Below are positions 7,933 through 16,457 of a stretch of DNA of 52,124 nt, one piece after another. This stretch comes from a virus. The first letter of the stretch is position 1; each line of letters begins with the position of its first letter. Made by a program: the position numbers and the translations under genes. Location of the stretch: IMG/VR virus record IMGVR_UViG_3300036791_000069, positions 1-52,124 of that record. The stretch is one strand, 5' to 3'. Below the pieces are notes generated by a model. The model ran no database searches. It was not told where the DNA came from and was given only the letters and a program-made list of their open reading frames with translations.

Positions 7933-8619
7933 ATGGCGACAAATCCTCTTGTTGGGTCTCCATCGGTTGCTGAACGAACAAGTCAGCAATCGATAGTGTT
8001 TAAGACACTGGCAAAACGTATTGCGTCAACGTTGCGTTGTGGGTTGCCGGGGATCATTACTGATTTCAATCCAACGACACAGTACGCCAAGGTGCTATTG
8101 GCGATTAAGGAAAATGTACTTAAAGCAACAGGATTAGTTGTGCCGACACCAATTCCAATTCTTGAAGACGTGTTGGTAATCCTTCCGGGGGATGCTAACT
8201 GGTGTTTGACCTTTCCGTCTTTAGTTAATTCTGAATGCTATGTGTGTTTTGCTGATATGTGCATTAACGAATGGTCAACGTATGGATTTCAGAAGAATAT
8301 CAATGGCAACTGGGTTCCTCGAAATCAAGAGGTTCAGCGGCGGCACGATCTTTCCGATGGTTTCGCAATTCTCGCACCACGAAGTCAGAAGACACGAATT
8401 CCTAACTACTCGACTACGAACGTTGAACTTCGTAGCATGGATGGCAACACAAAACTAGCATTAACGAATTCCGGTACGGTTCTTATGAAGGGAACTGGTT
8501 TAGAGATTGATGGAACAGGGGGAATCATCGTTAAACCGGGAACTACACCATCCAATGCTTGTATCGCCGTTACAATTAATGGAGTTGTTTATTACATTAG
8601 ATTAAGTGCCACACCATGA
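7933..8619 (+). CDS. Baseplate spike protein (Gp138-N / gpV-like)
   Basis: A 228-aa protein. The N-terminal OB-type domain (LPGIITDFNPTTQYAKVLLAI, then PILEDVLVILPGDANWCLTFP, and GSECYVCFAD-like NSECYVCFADMCINEW) matches the Gp138 N-terminal spike family. It is followed by DLSDGFAILAPRS and a short beta-helix tip (LTNSGTVLMKG, GTGGIIVKPG). Such spikes are trimers at the centre of the baseplate that pierce the outer membrane, so a Gram-negative host is suggested. The end overlaps the gp25-like gene (ATGA). Confidence 0.85.
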   Translation: MATNPLVGSPSVAERTSQQSIVFKTLAKRIASTLRCGLPGIITDFNPTTQYAKVLLAIKENVLKATGLVVPTPIPILEDVLVILPGDANWCLTFPSLVNSECYVCFADMCINEWSTYGFQKNINGNWVPRNQEVQRRHDLSDGFAILAPRSQKTRIPNYSTTNVELRSMDGNTKLALTNSGTVLMKGTGLEIDGTGGIIVKPGTTPSNACIAVTINGVVYYIRLSATP

Positions 8620-9032
8620 GCACAGCAGCGATTGTACCAACGATATCGGTCCGGAAGTTGGACGCCAACCATGATCCTATTTATGGGAATGGTACCGTTG
8701 ATTTTTTGAATGATATCAACGCTGTTGCTCAGTTAATCGATACTTCGTTGTTGCTATTGCAAGGGGAGTGGTGGAATAACCTTGCAGCCGGATTGCCACT
8801 CTTTCAGCAGATCATCGGCGTTTCTGGTGTAGGTAATAATCCTCAGATTGCAGCGTTGTTAATTCAACAAACGATCATGCAGGTTCCGTACGTTACTTCA
8901 ATTACTGATGTTTCGTTGATTTACGATTCAATGTCTCGCAGTTTTACATATAGTGCAACGGTCTATACAGCGTTTGGGCAGGTTGTAACAACGTTCATTC
9001 CGGGACGGTCTGCAACTTTGCCAGTTAATTAG
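8616..9032 (+). CDS. Baseplate wedge protein, gp25-like
   Basis: A 138-aa protein. The ATG overlaps the spike stop. It has AVAQLIDTSLLLLQGEWWNN followed by GLPLFQQIIG, then two short helices, QQTIMQVPYVTSI and a beta pair. This is the gp25/gpW fold, whose EWWxN-GLPxFQ signature I recognise from many contractile phages. It joins the wedge to the first sheath ring and helps start sheath assembly. It is followed after 7 bases by the baseplate J gene, its usual partner. Confidence 0.88.
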   Translation: MSTAAIVPTISVRKLDANHDPIYGNGTVDFLNDINAVAQLIDTSLLLLQGEWWNNLAAGLPLFQQIIGVSGVGNNPQIAALLIQQTIMQVPYVTSITDVSLIYDSMSRSFTYSATVYTAFGQVVTTFIPGRSATLPVN

Positions 9033-9039
9033 GTGACAG

Positions 9040-10233
9040 ATGGCTTACTTTCCACCGTATATAGATGTAACTGGACTCCATATTCCGGTTTACAACGATA
9101 TCTTTGACTATTTGTTGGAGCAGTACACTGCTATCTACGGGCAATCTGTTACAAGCAACATTAGCACAACGGATGTGCAGAGCATTTCTATGTTTGCTCT
9201 GATGATTAATGATTCGTTTGAAACAGCGCAAGCGATATTCAACGGACTGTCACCATCGAAAGCAATTGGCGCACAACAAGATTCCTTGTACAAGCTGAAT
9301 GGAATTGCAAGAGCGGGCGCGACGTTCTCTACTGCAACTGTGACTGTAACAGGAACCCCAAATTACAACATGGCTGGGAGAGTGGCGGCAGACAACAACG
9401 GTAATCTTTGGGATTTGCCATCAAGCTTCGTGATTCCTTCAGGTGGAAGCGTAGACGTTACGGCGGTCTGTGAAACTTCAGGACCAGTCAATGCGGCAAT
9501 TGGTGCAATTAATTTGATGAACAATCCGGTTGTGGATTGGACTAGCGTGTACAACGCTGCCGCTGCTTTTCCCGGTACTCCAGTTGAACCGGACTCCGCA
9601 TTTCGGGCGAGACAGGCACTCTCGGTTGTGCTGCCGTCTCAAAGCCTGTTTGCTGGCACGCTAGCGGGGGTAGCTGCCGTTGTCGGGGTCACAAGGTACG
9701 GCGGGGTCGAAAACCCAACCGGCGTCACAGACGCCAACGGAACCCCACCACACTCGATCAGCGTGGTTGTTGAAGGGGGAGCGAACGCGGATATCGCTCA
9801 GGCGATTTATTTAAATAAAACTCCGGGTTGTCTCACCAACGGTACAGTACCGGCAGGGAACGGGGTTACGGTCAACGTGTCTGATCCGATTACCGGGCAG
9901 ACCATGCCAATTTCCTTCTACCGTCCGACAGCGGTTCCTATCTTTGTTTATTGCAAAATTGTCGCTTTGCAGGGATACACAACTGTGACAGCATCAGCGA
10001 TTCAAACAGCCATTGTTAATTACTTAAACACGTTGCAGATTGGAGAGGATTTAACTATTTCAGCGTTGTATGGTGCGGCACTCACTGTTATGCCGAATCT
10101 TTCACAACCGATGTTTTCGATTATTCAAATGCAAGCCGGTTTAAGTTCCGGAAGCTTAGGAACAACGGATATTACGATTGCTTTCAATGCTGTTGTAAAG
10201 GGTATCGCTGCCAATGTGACGGTGACAACATGA
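9040..10233 (+). CDS. Baseplate wedge protein, gpJ/gp6-like
   Basis: A 397-aa protein with an AGGTGA site ahead of ATG 9040. Features in order are YLLEQYTAIYG, a helical N-terminal arm, an Ig-like part with GTPNYNMAGRVAADNNGNLW, the diagnostic AFPGTPVEPDSAFRARQALSV block, ISVVVEGGANADIAQAIY, and a C-terminal DLTISALYGAALTVMP segment. This is the baseplate J family, the dimeric arm of each wedge. Within the core, codons are GC-richer between about 9600 and 9930, the conserved EPDSAFRARQ region. The stop overlaps the next start. Confidence 0.92.
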   Translation: MAYFPPYIDVTGLHIPVYNDIFDYLLEQYTAIYGQSVTSNISTTDVQSISMFALMINDSFETAQAIFNGLSPSKAIGAQQDSLYKLNGIARAGATFSTATVTVTGTPNYNMAGRVAADNNGNLWDLPSSFVIPSGGSVDVTAVCETSGPVNAAIGAINLMNNPVVDWTSVYNAAAAFPGTPVEPDSAFRARQALSVVLPSQSLFAGTLAGVAAVVGVTRYGGVENPTGVTDANGTPPHSISVVVEGGANADIAQAIYLNKTPGCLTNGTVPAGNGVTVNVSDPITGQTMPISFYRPTAVPIFVYCKIVALQGYTTVTASAIQTAIVNYLNTLQIGEDLTISALYGAALTVMPNLSQPMFSIIQMQAGLSSGSLGTTDITIAFNAVVKGIAANVTVTT

Positions 10234-11309
10234 GACCGTTACTGCCAACTAACGTTTTGGTGAATCCATATTTTGCTGGTGGTTCTTCAGCGAATTGGAT
10301 TCTTGAAGGACCGGGGTGGGTAATTGGTACTGGTGCGCCATATGGTGATGGGCACTTAGCTAATTTTACAGGACCGGGAACAGCGGCGATTGTTAACCAA
10401 ACGCGGATTGTGTGCATACCGGGTGCGCTAGTTAAAGGGCAATGTTGGGCGTTAGGTGAAATTGGTGCAACTGGTGCGGCAACATTGCGATTAATCTTTT
10501 GGGATGCAAACAACAATTTTATAAGACGTTCAAATGGCAATATTTCATATGACAGTTATGTTAGTCCAAACTATGTTTGGCAGTTATTGACAGTGTACGG
10601 CAATGCTCCAACAAATGTTGCATACGCGACGATTGATTTTGCAGTTTACAATTCTACGGGTGGTGCACCTCGATGGGGCGCAACTAGTTTCTTCGGTGCT
10701 AACTTATTAGGACAACTTGGAAGAACTGCTCTTTCAGTTAAACAACCGCTGAAGTATTATCTAAATCTATTTACGTCTCAGTACAAGGGTTCTGCCAAGT
10801 TGAATCAGTGGCAAGCTGCATTGATGCAACCAATTGATGATCTAACCAACTGCTTGCAGACGATTGATATAAGTTTTGATATCGATAATGCATTTGGATC
10901 GCAGTTAGATGTTGTTGGGGAAATAATAGGCGTATCACGTACGCTTTCTTTTCAGCCTTCTGGTGGAGTCTCACCGGTTCTTACTGACGATGATTACAAG
11001 TTGTTGTTATACGCAACGCAAGCCAAAAATACTTGGGATGGAACGATTGAATCTATCTATCGAATTTGGCAATTCTTATTTCCAAATGGCTTGTTGGCAA
11101 TTATCGATAACCAGAACATGACGGCAACAATAACAACAAGCGGTTCGTTCTCTTCAATTGAGCAAGACTTAATTACAAACGGTTACATAGTTCCCAGACC
11201 AGAGGGCGTGCAGTACAACGCGAGTGGTGGCGGAATCACCACCGGCTTGTTTGGGTTTGATCGTAACGATTCAACTGTTGCCGGATTCGATGTTGGCAAG
11301 TTTGCATAG
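10230..11309 (+). CDS. Baseplate protein: N-terminal jelly-roll fused to DUF2612 domain
   Basis: A 359-aa protein. Residues 1-150 look like a carbohydrate-binding jelly roll: LVNPYFAGGSSANWIL, GWVIGTGAPYGDG, WQLLTVYGNAP, YATIDFAVYN. Residues about 170-345 are DUF2612-like, the gpI-type wedge tip: YYLNLFTSQYKGSAKLNQW, GSQLDVVGEIIGVSR, DDDYKLLLYATQAKNTWDGT, IYRIWQFLFPNG. DUF2612 proteins usually follow gpJ and carry the fibers, and that order holds here. The fusion suggests that the wedge tip itself may touch host glycans. The function of the first domain is inferred from its pattern. Confidence 0.78.
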   Translation: MRPLLPTNVLVNPYFAGGSSANWILEGPGWVIGTGAPYGDGHLANFTGPGTAAIVNQTRIVCIPGALVKGQCWALGEIGATGAATLRLIFWDANNNFIRRSNGNISYDSYVSPNYVWQLLTVYGNAPTNVAYATIDFAVYNSTGGAPRWGATSFFGANLLGQLGRTALSVKQPLKYYLNLFTSQYKGSAKLNQWQAALMQPIDDLTNCLQTIDISFDIDNAFGSQLDVVGEIIGVSRTLSFQPSGGVSPVLTDDDYKLLLYATQAKNTWDGTIESIYRIWQFLFPNGLLAIIDNQNMTATITTSGSFSSIEQDLITNGYIVPRPEGVQYNASGGGITTGLFGFDRNDSTVAGFDVGKFA

Positions 11310-11324
11310 AAGGGAAAATAGATT

Positions 11325-11939
11325 ATGGCCGGAACGAATAACTTTTTGCAATGGAATCCAAGTTCAACAAATCAAGAGAATGATGCTGCTTATAGTGCCG
11401 ATTCGTTGCGTGCTAACGGTGCGCCGTCTGGTGCTATCTTTCCTTCTCCTACTGCAAATAAGTTGTTTTACCAATGCACTTCAATGGTAGCTGCACTTGC
11501 GCAGATGATGGCGAACAAGAACTATAACATGTCTGATGCGAACGAAGCAAATCTAATTGCAGCATTAGCAAATCTTGTCGCCAAAGCAGATGTTCCGGGT
11601 TATCTAGTGCAATGGTCAGAAGTTCCCGGACAGTTTGTTCGTTTCTCGGATTTTACTAAGGGTAACAATGCCAATGGATATTGGGAAAAGAACGGTGCAT
11701 CGGGGTCAATTAGACAATGGGGATCGATTAATACAGACATTAACAATGGTCAATTGGGTGTCACGTTTCCAACAGCGTTTACGAATGCTGCGAGTATATC
11801 GGTTGTTTGTACCACTCGCGGGGCAGCTAGTTTTGATCGAATTATTTATGTGATCAGCGGAAGCGTAACAGTAAACGGTTTTACTGTGGCAAACAATGGT
11901 AGTGGTGGGTTCGGATACTGGCAAGCAATGGGGTATTAG
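11325..11939 (+). CDS. Tail fiber tip protein (gp53-like C-terminal domain)
   Basis: A 204-aa protein. An AGGGAAAATAG site precedes the AGATTATG start. The N-terminal part has NFLQWNPSSTNQENDAAY and LFYQCTSMVAALAQMMANKN, an arrangement seen in many phage fiber proteins. After a DVPGYLVQWSEVPGQFVRFS linker, the C-terminal part (WEKNGASGSIRQWGSI ... VTFPTAFTNAASISV, FGYWQAMGY) is the gp53-like receptor-tip domain with its aromatic ending. It probably trimerises and contacts the host surface. It lies between DUF2612 and the giant fiber gene and is likely co-expressed with both. Confidence 0.8.
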   Translation: MAGTNNFLQWNPSSTNQENDAAYSADSLRANGAPSGAIFPSPTANKLFYQCTSMVAALAQMMANKNYNMSDANEANLIAALANLVAKADVPGYLVQWSEVPGQFVRFSDFTKGNNANGYWEKNGASGSIRQWGSINTDINNGQLGVTFPTAFTNAASISVVCTTRGAASFDRIIYVISGSVTVNGFTVANNGSGGFGYWQAMGY

Positions 11940-11942
11940 ACA

Positions 11943-14900
11943 ATGAATAAATTAGTGTGGTTGCTGCTGTTAGTAGGGATCAAGGCGTATGCGCAGTATT
12001 CAACCGTGTCTGCGACGGTTACAGACTCAGATGCTCAGACGTGGAACAACGGAACGTATCAGGTAACGTTTGTTCCGCCAACTGGATATACCGGTACAAT
12101 CTATACGTTTAACGGTATAGGGTGGACTCCAACTGTTTTTAGTGGTGTCTTGTCTAGCACTGGTGTTCTCAACGCTCCAAGTATTCCAAGAAATGATTTC
12201 ATTGTCCCTGCTAACTCGCACTGGAATTTTAAAATTTGCCCACATGCGTCTGTGACTTGTACCAGTGTTACAACAGTTAGTGTTAATGCGGCAACATTGG
12301 ATATCACGTCTCAATTGAAATTGCAGACAGTACGCTTTACCGCATCGAATGCCAATGGTTCGTATGGCTATGCTGATGTGGAAGTGTCACCTATTCCACC
12401 AGTGGGCGGGTTTTATTTCAATGTTAATTTAGGTTCCCAGAAAGTATGGGACGGAACACAGTGGGGCGCTAGTGGTGGTGGTGGTGGGTTTCTGGGTGGT
12501 GATGTAACCGGGCCTAGCAGTTCAAACACTGTGATAAAAGTTCACAATGTGCCAATACCTACATCAGCAACAGTTATTGGAACGACTTCGTTAGGGGTGG
12601 TTGTAGATGCGACTAACGCTACGTTAAGTAATAACACAACGGGCAATGCGTTGACGGCGACAACGGCAACAAATACGACTAACGTTAATGGTGGTTCTGT
12701 GCCAGTAAGTAAGACAATTGTTGGTACAAACTCAACTGGTAGGCTTATTGATGCTAGTTCAGCGATTTTGAGCAACAATACTACGGGCAATGCTGCAACT
12801 GCAACAACTGCAACAACTGCTGTAACGGCAGAAAATACGACTAGTGTTAACGGTGGCGCGGTACCTACAAGTAAGATGATTATTGGAACAGATTCGACAG
12901 GTAAGTTGATTGACGCCACTAATGTAACGTTAAGCAATAACACAACAGGTAATGCGGCAACAGCAACTAATGCGACACACGCCACGAATGCAGACAATGC
13001 TACGAATGCCACTATAGCGGCAAATGCCACAAGCGTAAACGGTGGAAGCATACCCACAAATAAGACGATTGTAGGTACAGACGGAACTGGTAAAATTAGT
13101 GATGCTACTTCGGCAACGTTAACTAATAATACATCCGGTAACGCTGCCACTGCGACAAACGCAACCAATGCGACAAATGCGACAAATGCAACTAAACTTG
13201 CTGCCACTCCAACGTCTTGCACACTGCCGTTAGTAGCAAGTGGTGTTGATATAAGCGGCAATGCAATTTGCGTTCAATCTCTACCATCTGGAGTAGCTTC
13301 CGATGGCAGTAATGGACTTGGTGTGCAGGGCAGCGTGACGGCGGGTCTGAGCACATCGACTCATACCGCTCTCGGAACAGCGGGTGTTACTTTCCCCGAT
13401 GCCAGCGTGCAGAGAAATGCCAATCCTCCTTCCCCTGTCGTCAAGATGATTCGGTCTACGACTACGGCCACCTCTACTGGAAGCCCGGTGCCACAGCAAG
13501 TAATCGCACTTCTGGGCAACTCGCTGGTACAAGTCGATACCGGATTCGTTGGCGAATTTTGTGCTGAGACGCAGCAGAGCAATGCGTCCATTGGGACGGT
13601 TTATGCATTGTTTATGTTAGGACATCAGTGCCGGGTAACTGCTAGCGGGTCATCTGATGCTAGCGGCAACGTTACTCTCGTGGTTCCTAACGCGGACGGA
13701 TATTTCCAACCAGGTTCACGATTTACGTCATCCTCGGGAGCAGCGCCGTTCGGCTGTCTGTTTGACTCTTACACGGTGGCTTCAACTACAGCCACAACCA
13801 TTACTTTCCCAACAGCAGGAACGGGGAGTCAGTGTAGCACCATAAGTTCCTCAGCCGTGGGTATCTATTTAACCACTGCCGTGCAGAAATTCGGTATGAA
13901 CGGAGCCTCGCTCGATGCATGGTATGGAGCGGCTGGTGGTTATGGATTCGCAGGGTACAAAACATGGATTCAGAGCGCCATCGCCGCAGGACAGACGCCA
14001 ATTACCGTATGGGCCGATGCGGGAATCATGACGAATAGCACCCGCACAAGTGGCATGAGTTACGCTCAATTCATGGCTGATCTTCTGCCTAAGGTGGCAG
14101 CGGCTGAAGCTATTACCGCAACTACCCCGGCAGGCAATGTCGTAGCCGTGTCGAATTTTCCAATGATCATCACCACAGGCAATCCTGAAGCGTGTCAGAC
14201 TAACGTCACTTCGGTTTACACATCGGCGTGCTCAGGAGGATCAAATACTGGTGCGGGTGGTGTGTACGTCCCTCCAGTGCAGAGCAATGCTGGAACACAG
14301 TACGTGTTTCCTTATGGTACAACCGGCGCTAACTTTCCAACTCCTGCCACGATTACAAGCGGGGCCATCAGCACGGGTGCTAATACGGTTACGATTAATC
14401 CCTGCCCGCCCGACCTCTGGGGTGGACCCGGTGACGTAGTGCCGACTACTTTAGATAGCAACGGCTTTCTCCGCCGTCATCAGAACTTGATCCAAATGGT
14501 CGTTGACAGTGCTGCGAGTAACGCACAGGAACTTGTGAGCCTGACGGCTATTCTGCCCACAGGAGCCACAGGCTTGCACGGCTTCCCTACATGCCAAGTG
14601 TCCTTTACAGCAGCTTTTGCTCATGCTGCTAACGCTCCAATCTTCGCTACTGAATGGACAGCAGACCAAGAATGGACGGTTTGGAAAACGGAAATTCCGT
14701 ACGACGTGGCAGCGGCTTTTCCTACTAACATACAAGTGGTCGATACCCTTCAGGGAATAGGCAGACAGGTAAACAACCCCGGTACGCTAATGGCTAATGA
14801 GCTTCATCCGAATGGCGGGGGATACGGTCATATAGCTGCTAAGATTACACAAACCATTGCCAGCTTCCAGAGTCTTCCCCAGCAGCCCAACACGGCTGAC

Positions 14901-16451
14901 CCACTGACGCTTCAACAAGACACCTATCTACTACAGCAAACAAGACAAGCTGTCGATATAGGCTACGATGCCGGTATTAATTGGCAGGCAAGAGTAGCTT
15001 CTGGCGCGGGAAGCAACTGCGGTGCGTACTATACCAAATGCGCCATTGATCCGCAAAGTTTCTACCCCGCTTACCTAGCGCCGTTCATTGGAACTCTCGG
15101 TGCCGGTTTTGTGCGCCCCAACGTGCCTGCAACTGCGGGTATGATCTTCAACGGGGATGCTCAGACAGGGGATTACTTTTACACCCTCGCCGGAGGTTCG
15201 TGGCAACCTACTACATTGAGCACACCGGGATACTTCAATCCCAACGTTGTTCAGGTTTCCTATACAGGAACCCCGCTTATGCCATTGGGAGGACGCAATG
15301 CGGTAATGCGGCCCTACTATGCCGACACCGCAAAAGGAGCTTTGTTCGCTGCCCATCCCTTCACGTACCCGCTGAATGGTACCTATAACCTGAAAGTAGG
15401 GACCAGCAGCACAAATAATCTGGTGTTCGTCATGCAACCGGGCCAAAACGCTTCAGTGATCGGGGGCCAGAGTGCTTTGAGTTGTGTGCAGATCGAAATG
15501 CAAACCAACGACTGGATCATCTTCTCGGGGAATACACCCGGAACATCAGGCACGCTGGGGACACTTCTTCAACTACCGGCAGGTGGAAATTGGAATGGGG
15601 CCACTTGCACTTGGACTGACACCAGCGGTACGAACTACAGCACCTACAACAGTCAGATGGCCAGTCTAGTACAGCAGTACCGGCCTCCGGATGCAAGCTT
15701 TTCGCAAGCGACCGTAACAGGTACTGCTAATATTCCGTTTACCTCCTCCACTGTGGGTGTAACTCTACCGCCAATTCCGTCCACTGCCATAACGGGCGCT
15801 CCATATGTCCCCTTAACCACTGGAGGCAATTGTGCTACTGGAACGACGTATTCAATGAAAATGGGTTACATCCCTAATTACTGGGTTAATAAGGCGGGTG
15901 GTCCTTTTTACCAGTTCTCCGGTCCAATGCAGGCGAGTACTTTTACTCTCGCACCCGCTTCTGGCACGACCAATCAAATCGGCATGAGTGCGCTCGCCAA
16001 TCCTCCTTTTGGCTATTCGGTGGTGCTGTTTCTCCAAATCTCAGGGACGTATTATGCTGTGGCATCTACTCCCACTAGCGCTGCTCCGCGAACAACCTGC
16101 CCCGCTACAGGTGCCGGGCTTGCTGTAGGTAATACTGTTGACAATTCGCAGAGCGGATTTACAGGAGCGGAGTTTAACAGTACTGCTCCGCAAACCACGG
16201 TCAACTGCGCCACTTCAGGCACGGCGATATTCTCACAGCCGCAGCAGGGTACATCGGACAAAAAGGTGTTGGTGCATCTAGCAGCATGCAATGGCGCGGC
16301 TTCATTCACGTTCCCGGTGGGCTACACCAATACTCCCGGTATCTTTGCGTCAAGTACTGTGACTTCGGGACTAGTCACATCGCTGTCGGCCACTGCTGTG
16401 ACCGTCACCGGGAGTACCAGCACCGGGACCATTGTGCTTGAGGATTATTAA
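11943..16451 (+). CDS. Giant tail fiber with signal peptide-like start, Asn/Thr repeats and SGNH-hydrolase-like domain
   Basis: A 1502-aa protein. Residues 1-18 ([18 protein letters not shown]) look like a signal peptide with an AYA|Q cleavage site, which is unusual for a virion protein. Residues 20-200 are beta-rich, with a GGGGGF hinge near 180. Residues about 200-420 are four imperfect repeats ([32 protein letters not shown]). From about residue 445 the composition changes. [11 protein letters not shown] (Ser527) resembles block I of SGNH/GDSL esterases, and [14 protein letters not shown] (His955) resembles block V. The span between them (428 residues) is long, so the domain carries insertions or the match is partial. 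The C-terminus is Ser/Thr/Gly-rich and may trimerise. Its likely job is receptor binding with possible removal of acetyl groups from surface glycans. Confidence 0.75.
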   Translation: MNKLVWLLLLVGIKAYAQYSTVSATVTDSDAQTWNNGTYQVTFVPPTGYTGTIYTFNGIGWTPTVFSGVLSSTGVLNAPSIPRNDFIVPANSHWNFKICPHASVTCTSVTTVSVNAATLDITSQLKLQTVRFTASNANGSYGYADVEVSPIPPVGGFYFNVNLGSQKVWDGTQWGASGGGGGFLGGDVTGPSSSNTVIKVHNVPIPTSATVIGTTSLGVVVDATNATLSNNTTGNALTATTATNTTNVNGGSVPVSKTIVGTNSTGRLIDASSAILSNNTTGNAATATTATTAVTAENTTSVNGGAVPTSKMIIGTDSTGKLIDATNVTLSNNTTGNAATATNATHATNADNATNATIAANATSVNGGSIPTNKTIVGTDGTGKISDATSATLTNNTSGNAATATNATNATNATNATKLAATPTSCTLPLVASGVDISGNAICVQSLPSGVASDGSNGLGVQGSVTAGLSTSTHTALGTAGVTFPDASVQRNANPPSPVVKMIRSTTTATSTGSPVPQQVIALLGNSLVQVDTGFVGEFCAETQQSNASIGTVYALFMLGHQCRVTASGSSDASGNVTLVVPNADGYFQPGSRFTSSSGAAPFGCLFDSYTVASTTATTITFPTAGTGSQCSTISSSAVGIYLTTAVQKFGMNGASLDAWYGAAGGYGFAGYKTWIQSAIAAGQTPITVWADAGIMTNSTRTSGMSYAQFMADLLPKVAAAEAITATTPAGNVVAVSNFPMIITTGNPEACQTNVTSVYTSACSGGSNTGAGGVYVPPVQSNAGTQYVFPYGTTGANFPTPATITSGAISTGANTVTINPCPPDLWGGPGDVVPTTLDSNGFLRRHQNLIQMVVDSAASNAQELVSLTAILPTGATGLHGFPTCQVSFTAAFAHAANAPIFATEWTADQEWTVWKTEIPYDVAAAFPTNIQVVDTLQGIGRQVNNPGTLMANELHPNGGGYGHIAAKITQTIASFQSLPQQPNTADPLTLQQDTYLLQQTRQAVDIGYDAGINWQARVASGAGSNCGAYYTKCAIDPQSFYPAYLAPFIGTLGAGFVRPNVPATAGMIFNGDAQTGDYFYTLAGGSWQPTTLSTPGYFNPNVVQVSYTGTPLMPLGGRNAVMRPYYADTAKGALFAAHPFTYPLNGTYNLKVGTSSTNNLVFVMQPGQNASVIGGQSALSCVQIEMQTNDWIIFSGNTPGTSGTLGTLLQLPAGGNWNGATCTWTDTSGTNYSTYNSQMASLVQQYRPPDASFSQATVTGTANIPFTSSTVGVTLPPIPSTAITGAPYVPLTTGGNCATGTTYSMKMGYIPNYWVNKAGGPFYQFSGPMQASTFTLAPASGTTNQIGMSALANPPFGYSVVLFLQISGTYYAVASTPTSAAPRTTCPATGAGLAVGNTVDNSQSGFTGAEFNSTAPQTTVNCATSGTAIFSQPQQGTSDKKVLVHLAACNGAASFTFPVGYTNTPGIFASSTVTSGLVTSLSATAVTVTGSTSTGTIVLEDY
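12541..13200 (+). repeat. Four imperfect repeats in the giant fiber gene
   Basis: Direct repeats of about 54-63 codons. Each carries a [PV]PxSxTVxGTxSxG core, a [19 protein letters not shown] core and a variable tail of AAT/GCG/ACN codons (Asn-Ala-Thr). The tail length differs between copies: the last copy has [13 protein letters not shown], the third a long [19 protein letters not shown]. Such tails can grow or shrink by slippage and would change fiber length. Confidence 0.85.
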
Positions 16452-16457
16452 ACTAAG

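Noticed and set aside
12541-13200. CRISPR-like repeats in the fiber gene
   Set aside because: The repeats are in frame within one long coding sequence and encode matching protein repeats.
12542-13261. 239-codon minus-strand frame rich in Val/Ala/Leu
   Set aside because: It is the antisense shadow of the Asn-Ala-Thr repeats; no ribosome binding site and a hydrophobic composition explained by the repeat.
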